Assembly: GCA_965214055.1 (NCBI GenBank)
Contig: OZ243931.1
Location: forward strand, 2,046,001 to 2,110,000
Direction: 5' to 3'
Source: WTGA01 sp965214055
GTDB lineage: Bacteria; Pseudomonadota; Gammaproteobacteria; Arenicellales; Poriferihabitantaceae
DNA length: 64,000 bases
Below the pieces are notes generated by a model. That model did not search any database. It was not told the origin of the DNA and saw only the letters and a list, made by a program, of their open reading frames with translations. This document shows, piece by piece, positions 9,039 through 17,880 of this stretch (position 1 is the stretch's first letter; every line of letters begins with the position of its first letter). Both the position numbers and the translations under genes were made by a program.

Positions 9039-10584
9039 GGGAGTGGGGAGCAAGCGGAAAAGAACGAGACGGGGGGGAACCCGCAGTCGTGAGGCCATGC
9101 ATGCTCTGCGCAGCAAACCACCGGAATATGACCCCTGCCCTCCGGGACAGGTGGGAGGCCAGTACCGGCCCCTGAGTCCAGCGGATATCAACGGGATTTA
9201 CGATACCGCATTGCGTATTCTGGAAGAATTGGGGATGGCTGATTCTCCCCTCACCCTGAGCGAGCAGGCCATTCGGTCCGGGGCCACCGTGAACGCTCTC
9301 GGTAGACTCTGTTTCCCCCGGGCCATGGTGGAAGACATCATTGCTGTCGCTGCAAAAGCATTTGTGTTTTACGGGCGGGATGCCAAACATGATTTTGAAG
9401 TTGGTCATGATAGGGTGTATTTCGGGACGGGCGGGGCGGCCGTACAGACCCTGGACCTCGATACCGGAACCTACCGTCCGTCGACTTTGAGGGATTTGTA
9501 TGATTTTACCCGGCTGATCGATTCATTGAAGAATGTAGCCTGGTTTACGCGGTGTTGTGTGGCCACGGATGTGCCGGACAATACCGACCTGGACGTGAAT
9601 ACGGCCTATGCCCTGCTGAAAGGAACCACCAAGCCCATCGGCACCAGTTTTTTCGTGGCCAAGCATGTGAACCCCGTTGTTGACATGTTTGACCTGGCAT
9701 TGGGAGGGGAAGGAAAGTTCAGGGAAAGGCCTTTCTGCAAGGCGCATATCAGTCCGGTGATTTCACCATTGCGATACGGAGAGGACGCGGTGCAGGTTGC
9801 CCTGGCAGCCATGAACAGGGGAATGCCGTTGAACAATATCATTGCGGCCCAGTCCGGCGCGACGTCTCCAGCCACCATTGCCGGCATGCTGGCATCGACG
9901 CTGGCCGAAACACTGGCTGCATTGGTGATGGTGAACGTGTTCAATCCGGGGTATCCGATGATATTTTCCAATTGGCCTTTTGTAATTGATTTGCGCACAG
10001 GAGCGTTTGCAGGAGGAGGGGGTGAAATTACCCTGCTGAATGCGGCGTCCGCTCAATTGTCGAACTGGCTGGGACTGCCTTCAGGGGTGGCTTCGAGCAT
10101 GGCAGATTCCAAGGCAGTGGACGCACAGATGGGGATGGAAAAAGCGATCTCATCTCTTGCAATCGGGTTGTCCGGTGCGAATATGGTGTACGAATCATCG
10201 GGGATGATGGCGAGTTTGTTGGGGGTGTCTTTCGAAGCTTTTGTCATTGATGATGAAATGCTGTCACATGTCTATCGGGTCATCCGTGGCGTAGAAGTGA
10301 CTGAAGAGACGCTGGGGTTCGAAGCCATTCGGGAAGCCATTACCGGGGAAGGTCATTTCCTGGGGGGAAATCACACCATGGATGCAATGCAAAAGGAACA
10401 CTTCTACCCCAAACTTGCCGATCGGGATGACCCCAGAACCTGGGAGGAGCAGGGTGCAAAGGATATGTGGCAACGCGCCCATGTCCGGGCCAGGGAGATA
10501 CTAAGTGCGCCTCATCCACAATATCTTGACCCGGAAATTGACTCCAGAATCCGAGGCCGTTACAGAATTTTACTGGCTGGGTAA
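9007..10584 (+). CDS. trimethylamine methyltransferase family (MttB-like) protein without pyrrolysine
   Basis: A 525-residue MttB superfamily protein: basic N-terminus (KRKRTRRGGTR), then the TIM-barrel methyltransferase body with the typical GTGGAAVQ, SGATSPATIAG and GFEAIREA...GHFLGG segments. There is no in-frame stop, so it is not a pyrrolysine enzyme; non-Pyl MttB homologues include the glycine betaine:corrinoid methyltransferase MtgB, but many are uncharacterised. No corrinoid protein gene lies nearby. The start is uncertain: the ATG at 9007 overlaps the upstream gene by 32 bases, and in-frame GTG codons at 9031 and 9043 are alternatives that would still keep most of the basic N-terminus. 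Confidence 0.82.
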   Translation: MTRTIHGCVFRGVGSKRKRTRRGGTRSREAMHALRSKPPEYDPCPPGQVGGQYRPLSPADINGIYDTALRILEELGMADSPLTLSEQAIRSGATVNALGRLCFPRAMVEDIIAVAAKAFVFYGRDAKHDFEVGHDRVYFGTGGAAVQTLDLDTGTYRPSTLRDLYDFTRLIDSLKNVAWFTRCCVATDVPDNTDLDVNTAYALLKGTTKPIGTSFFVAKHVNPVVDMFDLALGGEGKFRERPFCKAHISPVISPLRYGEDAVQVALAAMNRGMPLNNIIAAQSGATSPATIAGMLASTLAETLAALVMVNVFNPGYPMIFSNWPFVIDLRTGAFAGGGGEITLLNAASAQLSNWLGLPSGVASSMADSKAVDAQMGMEKAISSLAIGLSGANMVYESSGMMASLLGVSFEAFVIDDEMLSHVYRVIRGVEVTEETLGFEAIREAITGEGHFLGGNHTMDAMQKEHFYPKLADRDDPRTWEEQGAKDMWQRAHVRAREILSAPHPQYLDPEIDSRIRGRYRILLAG

Positions 10585-10871
10585 TCTGTATTGTGAGGCT
10601 CTGTGCTGGTTGCGCATACACAAGACGGCAGTTACGCAGAGTGGATTGCCCGGCGGTACTATGAATGCGAAACCAGGCGGACCATAGATGAGAATCGCTG
10701 ATCGCGGAATGAGTCCGGATTACCGTCTCTGCCTGTTTGTTTAACCGGTTCCTGGCAATGCAGGGAACAAATGATCCGTCTTCATGACACTTCCCAATCA
10801 ATGTGTTCCAAAGTTCAGTCGTTGGAATTTTTCGAAGGCGGACTGTTCCATTTGTCACTAACAGCAAAGGA
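10585..10871. other. intergenic before thiamine operon, nothing recognised
   Basis: No gene-like frame with homology was recognised between the MttB-like stop and the thiC promoter. It must hold the 3' end of the upstream message; no strong U-tailed hairpin was seen. Confidence 0.4.
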
Positions 10872-10900
10872 AAGACAATTGAATTTCGCTCTGATACACT
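10872..10900 (+). promoter_or_regulatory. promoter of the thiC riboswitch transcript
   Basis: AAGACA (10872-10877) and TACACT (10895-10900) with a 17 bp spacer. The predicted start, about 10907, coincides with the first base of the riboswitch P1 helix, which supports the assignment. Confidence 0.55.
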
Positions 10901-10907
10901 ATGTGCA

Positions 10908-10982
10908 ACTTGTCGGGGTGCCCATGGGCTGAGATGAAACCCGTAGAACCTGAAGAGGTTAACACCTTCGTAGGAAACAAGT
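10908..10982 (+). promoter_or_regulatory. TPP riboswitch (THI element) aptamer
   Basis: The conserved TPP aptamer elements appear in order: P1 5' strand ACTTGT, GGGGTGCC, the pyrimidine-sensing CTGAGA (10929-10934), the pyrophosphate-side ACCTGAAGAGG and TTCGTAGGAA, and P1 3' strand ACAAGT closing the helix. It lies 101 bases before the thiC start. TPP binding should reduce thiC (and downstream thiDE) expression. Confidence 0.95.
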
Positions 10983-11008
10983 AACGATAACGTTTCATTA
11001 TCGTCTCT

Positions 11009-11080
11009 GGTCTCCCGGCAGGCATTGGTTCTAAAACGATTACTACCGTCTGGTTAACTGCCCTCAATAGATTGGGAGAC
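11009..11080 (+). promoter_or_regulatory. riboswitch expression platform: anti-Shine-Dalgarno pairing
   Basis: GTCTCCC (11010-11016) is exactly complementary to GGGAGAC (11074-11080), which is the thiC ribosome binding site. No U-tailed terminator is present between aptamer and gene. The sequence thus points to control at translation initiation by hiding the ribosome binding site. Confidence 0.5.
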
Positions 11081-11083
11081 TTT

Positions 11084-12928
11084 ATGAAAAACCCCGTGCA
11101 AAAAAAACTCGATACTGTCGGTCGAAGCGGCATCACCACCGATTCCCTGCCCGGATCGTCCAAATTCTACGTGACCGGAAGTCGTCCGGATATCCGTGTT
11201 CCCATGCGCCGAATCAAGCTAGACCCCACGCCGGTCAAGGGGCTGGACGGCAGGGAATCCATTGAAATCAACAATCCGGTCAATGTCTATGATACCTCGG
11301 GTCCCTACACAGACCCGGATGTGCAGATTGATCTTGAACAGGGATTGGAACGATTAAGGGTTCCCTGGATTGAAGAGAGAGGGGACACCGAGAAATTGGC
11401 GAATTTCAGTTCTGATTTCACCCGTCAAAGGGAAGTGAACCTCAAACGCTTGGCTGTCTACAACAATCGGTCGCTGCCAAGGAGATCAAAACCTGGTGGC
11501 AATGTGACTCAGATGCATTATGCACGCCAGGGAATGATCACCCCGGAAATGGAGTTCATTGCGATTCGCGAGAACATGGGTCGTGCGACACTGAACCCGG
11601 AACAGCGAAAAGGATTACCACCGGAAATTACCCCCGAATTCGTGCGAAAGGAAGTGGCAGAAGGGCGTGCCATCATTCCCGCAAATATCAATCATCCAGA
11701 AACGGAACCCATGATCATCGGGCGAAATTTTCTGGTCAAGATTAATGCCAATATCGGCAATTCGGCTTTGGGGTCGTCCATTGAGGAAGAAGTGGAAAAA
11801 CTGGTTTGGGGGATTCGTTGGGGCGGCGATACCACCATGGACCTGTCCACCGGCAAGAATATTCATGAAACCCGGGAATGGATCATCCGCAACTCTCCGG
11901 TTCCCATCGGCACTGTTCCGGTTTACCAGGCACTGGAGAAATGCAGGGGAGTTGCCGAAAATCTCACCTGGGAACTGATGCGCGATACCCTGATTGAACA
12001 GGCAGAGCAGGGAGTGGATTATTTTACCCTGCATGCCGGTGTCCGGCTTCATCACATTCCCCTCACCGTGGACCGGGTTACAGGGATTGTTTCCCGGGGG
12101 GGGTCAATTATGGCGAAATGGTGTCTGGCCCATCACGAAGACAATTTTCTCTATACCCATTTTGAGGAAATCTGTGAGATCATGAAAGCCTATGACGTGT
12201 CATTTTCCCTGGGAGACGGATTGCGGCCGGGATGTGTTGCGGATGCCAATGATGCGGCCCAATTTGCCGAGCTTGAAACACTGGGGGAATTGACTGAAAT
12301 TGCCTGGAAGCATGATGTTCAGGTGATGATTGAGGGCCCCGGACATGTCCCCATGCACAAGATAAAGGAGAACATGGACAAGCAGCTCGAAGTTTGCCAT
12401 GAGGCGCCATTTTATACCCTGGGACCGCTGGTAACGGACATCGCGCCGGGCTACGACCATATTACTTCGGGAATCGGTGCAGCCATGATTGGGTGGTTTG
12501 GTACGGCGATGCTGTGTTATGTGACCCCCAAAGAGCATCTCGGACTGCCAAATAAGGATGATGTAAAAACCGGCATTATCACGTACAAGATTGCCGCCCA
12601 TGCTGCGGACTTGGCCAAGGGGCATCCCGGTGCACAGATTCGGGATGATGCGATGTCAAAGGCGCGGTTTGAATTTCGCTGGATCGACCAGTTCAACATT
12701 GGCCTGGACCCGGATACTGCAAGGGCCTTTCATGATGAAACTCTGCCCAAGGCTTCGGCCAAGGTAGCCCATTTTTGTTCCATGTGCGGTCCAAAATTCT
12801 GTTCGATGAAGATTTCCCAGGAAGTGAAAGACACGTATGGTCAGCAGAAACTCAAGATTGATGATGAAATGAGAAAAAAGTCAAAGGAATTTCTGGATGG
12901 GGGCAGTGAGATATACAAGGCCGTGTAA
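11084..12928 (+). CDS. thiC: phosphomethylpyrimidine synthase ThiC
   Basis: A 614-residue radical-SAM enzyme that turns aminoimidazole ribotide into HMP phosphate, the pyrimidine half of thiamine. Visible family marks: the C-terminal iron-sulfur motif CSMCGPKFC (about 565-573), SRGGSIMAKWC, GDGLRPGC and IEGPGHVP. The ATG at 11084 has GGGAGA just upstream; a TTG 12 bases earlier is in frame but lies before the ribosome binding site. The gene sits under a TPP riboswitch and is followed by a short frame and thiDE, so it is the first gene of a thiamine operon. Confidence 0.97.
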   Translation: MKNPVQKKLDTVGRSGITTDSLPGSSKFYVTGSRPDIRVPMRRIKLDPTPVKGLDGRESIEINNPVNVYDTSGPYTDPDVQIDLEQGLERLRVPWIEERGDTEKLANFSSDFTRQREVNLKRLAVYNNRSLPRRSKPGGNVTQMHYARQGMITPEMEFIAIRENMGRATLNPEQRKGLPPEITPEFVRKEVAEGRAIIPANINHPETEPMIIGRNFLVKINANIGNSALGSSIEEEVEKLVWGIRWGGDTTMDLSTGKNIHETREWIIRNSPVPIGTVPVYQALEKCRGVAENLTWELMRDTLIEQAEQGVDYFTLHAGVRLHHIPLTVDRVTGIVSRGGSIMAKWCLAHHEDNFLYTHFEEICEIMKAYDVSFSLGDGLRPGCVADANDAAQFAELETLGELTEIAWKHDVQVMIEGPGHVPMHKIKENMDKQLEVCHEAPFYTLGPLVTDIAPGYDHITSGIGAAMIGWFGTAMLCYVTPKEHLGLPNKDDVKTGIITYKIAAHAADLAKGHPGAQIRDDAMSKARFEFRWIDQFNIGLDPDTARAFHDETLPKASAKVAHFCSMCGPKFCSMKISQEVKDTYGQQKLKIDDEMRKKSKEFLDGGSEIYKAV

Positions 12929-13098
12929 TGGATAGTTCCGTGGATTTTCCGGCCAGTGATAGACAGGTATCCGGGATGAGTCGTGTGAATACCGCTGTGG
13001 TCATGGCCCGGGCCGGCAGGGTGAATGTGGAACCGGAACCCGGGCGGTGGCCGGGACCCTGTTCGGGAGGGATGAAGCCGTGCTTTGCGTTGCGCTGA
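12928..13098 (+). CDS. short frame between thiC and thiDE, uncertain
   Basis: A 56-codon frame whose ATG overlaps the thiC stop (TAATG) and whose TGA stop lies one codon before the TTG start of thiDE, in the same reading frame as thiDE. The translation (MDSSVDFPASDRQVSG...) has no recognised domain and no ThiS-type GlyGly end. It may be a translational-coupling leader that carries ribosomes to thiDE, a degenerate N-terminal extension, or chance. Confidence 0.3.
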   Translation: MDSSVDFPASDRQVSGMSRVNTAVVMARAGRVNVEPEPGRWPGPCSGGMKPCFALR

Positions 13099-13101
13099 AG
13101 T

Positions 13102-14619
13102 TTGAACCGTAAGGATACCAAACCCGCGGTACTGAGTATTGGGGGTACCGATCCATCTTCCGGAGCCGGAGTATACCTGGATAACCGTGTCCTGCATGCC
13201 CTGGGTATTCACTGTTGTCCGGTTGCAAGTGTTGTTACGGCACAAAACAGCGATGGTGTTATCCATTTCACCCCGGTTTGCGATACCGTGTTTGGTGCCC
13301 AGCTCGATAGCGTTTTCACGGAATTTTCCCCAAGAGTAGTCAAGGCCGGGTTGTTGGGCTACCTCGCACAGTTTGTCTTGCTTGAACAGCGCCTGAACCG
13401 TGGACAGATATTGATATGGGATCCGATTTTATCCAGCTCGAGTGGCACATCGTTTCTTCGCGTTGAGGATATTCGTCACGGAATGAGAATGCTGAAAGGA
13501 AAAATCGCGCTGTTTACCCCCAATATACCGGAAGCATCCCTGATCACGGGGATTTCCATTACCGACCACAGGAGCATGATCCGGGCAGCGGATTGCCTGG
13601 TCGAAATGGGAATTGAAAATGTGGTGATAAAAGGGGGACATGGAGGTTCCTCCCGAACCGAATGCCAGGATCTTTTCTACAATCATACTGAGCATTTCTG
13701 GGTGGTTACGGATCGAGTCGAGAATGGCCATTGTGTCAGGGGGACGGGCTGTGCCTTTGCATCCGCAGTGGCAGCAGCGATGGCCCGGGGCTATGAAATT
13801 CGGGATGCAGTGGTCCTGGGCCGGGCAGTGGTTTCCCGGAATATTGAAAACAGTTACGGGCTGGGCCGGATGTCCTTTCAGGGAGTCAAAGCATGGCCAA
13901 CAAGCTATCGGAGCTTTCCGGTTATCCGGTATGGCAGCCAACCCACTCCCATGGAAAACAGGGTATTGCGATGTAACTGCCACCGCCTGGGTGTGTATCC
14001 CGTGGTCGACAGTGCGGACTGGGTCAAAAGGTTGCTTGAAACGGGAATACGGACAATACAGTTGCGCATGAAGACCGGGGACTCAGGAGTTTGGGAAAAG
14101 GAAATCACCACCGCTGTCGAACTGGCGAATCAGTTTGGCGCCCGGTTGTTTATCAATGATCACTGGCAGTTGGCGATCCGGCACCATGCTTATGGTGTCC
14201 ACCTTGGCCAGAAAGATCTTCGATCGGCAGATATCGAGAGCATCGCGCGGGCCGGGGTGAGACTGGGTGTTTCCGTTCACGGTTTCTGCGAGATGGCGGC
14301 TGCAATCAATATCGATCCCAGTTACATTGCGGTTGGACCGGTTTTTGAATCCACCAGCAAACGAATGGAGCTTGCTCCTCAGGGGGTGGACAAGGTCCGG
14401 TTTTGGGTGGATTTTCTGGAACAGCGGTGGCCACTGGTGGCGATCGGAGGAATCGATGTGGAGCGTGCACGGATGTTGATGGATACGGGAGTGGGGTCCA
14501 TTGCAATGATCTCTGCCATCACCCGGTCCCGGGACTATGTTTCAGCAATCAGGGAGTTCATCGAATTATGGGGAAAGAATCCTGTTGGAGGGCATTCAGG
14601 CGCCCCGTTTTCTGGGTGA
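13102..14619 (+). CDS. thiDE: bifunctional HMP-P kinase / thiamine phosphate synthase (ThiD-ThiE fusion)
   Basis: A 505-residue fusion. Residues about 8-265 are ThiD (LSIGGTDPSSGAG ribokinase-fold start, GTGCAFASAVAA near the C-terminal ATP site), which phosphorylates HMP-P to HMP-PP. Residues about 295-490 are ThiE (YPVVDS, TIQLRMK, FINDHWQLA, GVHLGQKDL, YIAVGPVFEST, VAIGGID), which joins HMP-PP to thiazole phosphate. The start is the TTG at 13102: it directly precedes the conserved ThiD N-terminus, and the frame has a stop two codons upstream. No clear ribosome binding site is present, so translation may depend on termination at the TGA at 13096. No thiG or thiS is present in the window. 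Confidence 0.93.
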   Translation: MNRKDTKPAVLSIGGTDPSSGAGVYLDNRVLHALGIHCCPVASVVTAQNSDGVIHFTPVCDTVFGAQLDSVFTEFSPRVVKAGLLGYLAQFVLLEQRLNRGQILIWDPILSSSSGTSFLRVEDIRHGMRMLKGKIALFTPNIPEASLITGISITDHRSMIRAADCLVEMGIENVVIKGGHGGSSRTECQDLFYNHTEHFWVVTDRVENGHCVRGTGCAFASAVAAAMARGYEIRDAVVLGRAVVSRNIENSYGLGRMSFQGVKAWPTSYRSFPVIRYGSQPTPMENRVLRCNCHRLGVYPVVDSADWVKRLLETGIRTIQLRMKTGDSGVWEKEITTAVELANQFGARLFINDHWQLAIRHHAYGVHLGQKDLRSADIESIARAGVRLGVSVHGFCEMAAAINIDPSYIAVGPVFESTSKRMELAPQGVDKVRFWVDFLEQRWPLVAIGGIDVERARMLMDTGVGSIAMISAITRSRDYVSAIREFIELWGKNPVGGHSGAPFSG

Positions 14620-14640
14620 ACCGAGGGGAATCGTCCCAAT

Positions 14641-15675
14641 TCAATGATTCCGGATCACCGAAAACTCAGCCAGATGAATCAGCGCATCCCGGAATTTATT
14701 GTCTGGAAGGTCTGCCAGTGACCGGACAGCCCGTCTTGCCTCGTCCCGGGCACAATCTGAGGTGTACTGTAACGCACCGGTGGTTTGAACGATTTCAAGG
14801 ATATCGGTGATCTTGGTCCGGTCCCCCTCTTTAATCGCTTTGCGAATGAGCTGTTTCTGATTTCCGGTTCCATGCTCCAAGGCATAAATGAGGGGCAGGG
14901 TCGGGGTGCCTTCTGCCAAATCATCCCCGATATCCTTCCCGATGTCTTCACTTTTTGCATTGTAATCCAGAATATCGTCGATCAATTGGAATGCGGTTCC
15001 CAGATACTTTCCGTACCGGGCCAATTGCAGGCACCGCTCGTTGTCTGCATTGGCGATCACGCCGCCTAGCCGGGCGGCCGACTCAAACAACTTGGCAGTC
15101 TTGCGGTGAATGGTATCTTTGTACTGATCTTCAGTGATCTGTGTAGAATGTGCATTGAGAAGCTGCAGTACTTCGCCTTCTGCGATGGCATTGGTAGTTC
15201 CTGCGAGGACAGACAATACATTCATATTTCGCGTTTCCACCATCATTTCGAATGCCCGGGAGTAAAGGAAGTCGCCAACCAGAATGCTGGCTTCATTGCC
15301 CCAAACCTGATTGGCGGTGGCCTGCCCTCTCCGTGTGGAGGATACGTCTACCACATCATCGTGCAGCAGCGTGGCGGTATGAATAAACTCAATGACGGCC
15401 GCCAGCAGAATATGATCTTTCCCGCTGTAACCGCAGCAGCGGCTGGCAAGCAGGAGGATGAGGGGGCGCAATTTTTTACCGCCGCTGTTGAGAATGTACG
15501 CACTCAGGGTATTGATCAGGACGATGTCTGACTGCAGTCTTTCCTGAATGGTGCTGTCGACCTCCTCCAGGTCACCGTTCACCAGGTCAATGGCGGAGTC
15601 GAGCAGGGATTTTGGGTTTGGGCCCTGACATGGTTCCCCGGTCATGTGGGATTCTTGCAGTTTGGGATGGGACAT
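14641..15675 (-). CDS. ispB: octaprenyl/polyprenyl diphosphate synthase
   Basis: A 344-residue all-alpha trans-prenyltransferase. Both aspartate-rich motifs are present: LLHDDVVD (first DDxxD) and DDILDY (second). It elongates farnesyl diphosphate with IPP to make the ubiquinone or menaquinone side chain. It is divergent from rplU, as in many gammaproteobacteria, and convergent with thiDE (21-base gap). Start at 15675 (MSHPKLQ) or the internal Met ten residues later; neither has a strong ribosome binding site. The 284-base gap to rplU should contain both promoters. Confidence 0.93.
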   Translation of the reverse strand: MSHPKLQESHMTGEPCQGPNPKSLLDSAIDLVNGDLEEVDSTIQERLQSDIVLINTLSAYILNSGGKKLRPLILLLASRCCGYSGKDHILLAAVIEFIHTATLLHDDVVDVSSTRRGQATANQVWGNEASILVGDFLYSRAFEMMVETRNMNVLSVLAGTTNAIAEGEVLQLLNAHSTQITEDQYKDTIHRKTAKLFESAARLGGVIANADNERCLQLARYGKYLGTAFQLIDDILDYNAKSEDIGKDIGDDLAEGTPTLPLIYALEHGTGNQKQLIRKAIKEGDRTKITDILEIVQTTGALQYTSDCARDEARRAVRSLADLPDNKFRDALIHLAEFSVIRNH

Positions 15676-15959
15676 AATCTTGATGCGTATCCGGAAAAGC
15701 GTGAATTGATCCGGGAATTCCTGATTGTTGATTATCCAGGTTCCTGTATACCATTAATTGGGAAAATATCAACAAAGAAAGTTCAGTTTTATTCAGCACC
15801 AGAATCGGATTGGATTCCAGGCGGGTTTTTATCACGAATCATTTGACCTTGAAGCATCCAGCGGATAGAATCCGGCGTCCCTGAAATTGCGGCAAACTGC
15901 ATGATTCCGGGATATCGGACCTCATGGGATTGTCCCTTAAATGTAAGTGAACTCAGAAA

Positions 15960-16430
15960 ATGTATGCAGTAATAGAAACCGGCGGCAAACAATACAAGGT
16001 TGGTGTTGGTGATAGATTGAAGGTCGAAAAACTTTCCGCAGAAGCGGGGGCATCCGTCAATATGGATCGTGTATTAATGGTGGCGGATGGTGAAAATATT
16101 GCAACCGGATCTGCGGTTGACGACAGTTCGGTGACCGCTACCGTGATTGCTCATGGCAAAGCTGGTAAGATAAAGGTGTTCAAAATGAAGCGGCGCAAAA
16201 ACTATCGTCGAACCCAGGGACATCGTCAGGATTTCACGGAAATCCAGATTACGGGGATTGGTGACACGCAGATGCCCGTCAAGGCAGTCGGGGAGGAGGC
16301 AATAACAGAAATCCGTTCCGAAGAGTTGGCACAGGGCGAAAGCCCGGACCCGGATTCCTCCATTGATGAAACGGGGGCGGAGCAGAACGGCTTTGAAGAA
16401 ACCGAAAAAGCAGGTACCGGGGAATCCTGA
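15960..16430 (+). CDS. rplU: 50S ribosomal protein L21 with acidic C-terminal extension
   Basis: The first ~103 residues are a normal L21 (MYAVIETGGKQYKVGVGD...; KMKRRKNYRRTQGHRQ rRNA-binding segment; ITGI). L21 usually ends there, but this frame continues about 50 residues rich in Glu, Asp, Ser and Gly (ending EETEKAGTGES). The tail is probably disordered and exposed on the ribosome. It is the first gene of rplU-rpmA, 26 bases before rpmA. Confidence 0.96.
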   Translation: MYAVIETGGKQYKVGVGDRLKVEKLSAEAGASVNMDRVLMVADGENIATGSAVDDSSVTATVIAHGKAGKIKVFKMKRRKNYRRTQGHRQDFTEIQITGIGDTQMPVKAVGEEAITEIRSEELAQGESPDPDSSIDETGAEQNGFEETEKAGTGES

Positions 16431-16456
16431 ATATTCGATTGATTGGGAGGTAATCC

Positions 16457-16714
16457 ATGGCACACAAAAAAGCAGGCGGCAGTTCGAGGAATGGTCGCGA
16501 TTCCGTATCCAAGAGACTGGGTGTAAAACGGTATGGCGGAGAGCAGGTTCAGGCGGGAAATATTATCGTCAGACAACGGGGAAGCACCTTTCACCCTGGA
16601 AAAAACGCACGACTTGGAAAGGATTTCACGTTGTATGCAACGGCATCAGGCAAAGTATTGTTTGAAACAAAAGGCCCGAAGAAACGAAAAACAGTCAGTA
16701 TTGTCGCGGTGTAA
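16457..16714 (+). CDS. rpmA: 50S ribosomal protein L27
   Basis: An 85-residue L27 starting MAHKKAGGSSRNGRDS, the conserved N-terminus that reaches the peptidyl-transferase centre; no N-terminal cleavable extension as in Firmicutes. A GGGAGG ribosome binding site precedes the ATG. It is followed by an intrinsic terminator that ends the rplU-rpmA unit. Confidence 0.97.
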   Translation: MAHKKAGGSSRNGRDSVSKRLGVKRYGGEQVQAGNIIVRQRGSTFHPGKNARLGKDFTLYATASGKVLFETKGPKKRKTVSIVAV

Positions 16715-16738
16715 AAAACAGGAATTTGATGGATAAGG

Positions 16739-16772
16739 GAACCCTGCTTTGGTGACAAGGCGGGGTTTTTTG
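16739..16772 (+). terminator. intrinsic terminator after rplU-rpmA
   Basis: AACCCTGC pairs with GCGGGGTT (one G-T pair) around a 12-base loop and is followed by a run of T residues (16766-16771), 24 bases after the rpmA stop. Confidence 0.8.
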
Positions 16773-16815
16773 TTTCCGGGGTGTCAATGACTCAAGATAA
16801 ATTTGGTTTGGTCCA

Positions 16816-17880
16816 ATGAAATTTGTCGATGAAGCGACGATCAGGGTGGTTGCAGGGAAAGGCGGCAATGGGTGCCTGAGTTTTCTGCGGGAAAAATACC
16901 GGCCAAAGGGAGGTCCGGATGGGGGAGATGGCGGCGATGGCGGCAGTATTTACCTTTCCGCAAAGAGCGGTTTGAATACTCTGGCTGATTTTCGATTCAC
17001 CCGTCTTTACCGTGCAAAAAATGGTGAAGGAGGAGCGGGCCGGGACCGATTTGGCAAAAAAGGGGACGACCTGGTTATTGATGTTCCCCTGGGAACGGTT
17101 GTTCGTGATGCGGATACCGAAGAGTTGATCGGCGATGTGATCCGCATTGGGCAGCCTTTGCTGGTTGCCAGGGGTGGACGACACGGTCTGGGAAATGCCA
17201 ATTTCAAAACCAGTACCAATCGGGCACCAAGACGGACTACACCGGGAAAGCCGGGGGATGAGAGACTGATCAAGCTGGAACTCAAGGTTCTTGCAGATGT
17301 GGGGTTGCTGGGGTTGCCCAATGCTGGAAAATCCACTTTTCTCAGTGCGGTTTCACACGCTCGCCCTAGGATTGCAGACTACCCGTTTACAACCCTGTAC
17401 CCGCAACTCGGAGTTGTTGATGTCGGGCACTCGAATGGGTTTACCCTGGCCGACCTCCCCGGCCTTATTAAAGGGGCGGCCCAAGGGACAGGCCTGGGCA
17501 TCCACTTTTTGAAACATCTGAAGCGAACCCGGATACTGCTCCATTTCGTGGATATTGCACCGGTGGATGAAAAGAATTTGTCGAGCGCTGTACGTGAGAT
17601 CGAATCCGAGATGGTGAATTTCGACCCGCTGCTTTCAAAAAAAACAAGGTGGCTGGTATTGAACAAAACAGATACCATTGCCGCTGACAAGGCATCTGAT
17701 ATCAAAAATTGTCTGGTCAATGAGCTTGATTGGGAGGCCCCTGTGTACTTGATCTCCGCAGTGACGGGTGCCGGTTGCGGACAACTGGTCAACGATCTCA
17801 TGGGAGAATTGATGGAGAGGGATGCACAACGCAGGACGGTCATGGAAAGTGAAGGATTTGGTCCGGAAGGAAAGGGATGA
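16816..17880 (+). CDS. obg: GTPase Obg/CgtA
   Basis: A 354-residue Obg GTPase acting in 50S ribosome assembly and stress control. The glycine-rich Obg fold occupies about 1-158 (GGPDGGDGGDGGS), then the G domain with G1 GLPNAGKST (about 165-173), G3 DLPGLIKGA and G4 NKTD. No long C-terminal extension. Its TGA overlaps the proB ATG by 4 bases. Confidence 0.96.
   Translation: MKFVDEATIRVVAGKGGNGCLSFLREKYRPKGGPDGGDGGDGGSIYLSAKSGLNTLADFRFTRLYRAKNGEGGAGRDRFGKKGDDLVIDVPLGTVVRDADTEELIGDVIRIGQPLLVARGGRHGLGNANFKTSTNRAPRRTTPGKPGDERLIKLELKVLADVGLLGLPNAGKSTFLSAVSHARPRIADYPFTTLYPQLGVVDVGHSNGFTLADLPGLIKGAAQGTGLGIHFLKHLKRTRILLHFVDIAPVDEKNLSSAVREIESEMVNFDPLLSKKTRWLVLNKTDTIAADKASDIKNCLVNELDWEAPVYLISAVTGAGCGQLVNDLMGELMERDAQRRTVMESEGFGPEGKG

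Noticed and set aside
9007..10584. Pyrrolysine-containing trimethylamine methyltransferase
   Set aside because: The frame has no internal TAG codon, and no pyl genes are present in the window.
12928..13098. thiS gene between thiC and thiDE
   Set aside because: The 56-residue translation has no ubiquitin-like pattern and no C-terminal GlyGly.
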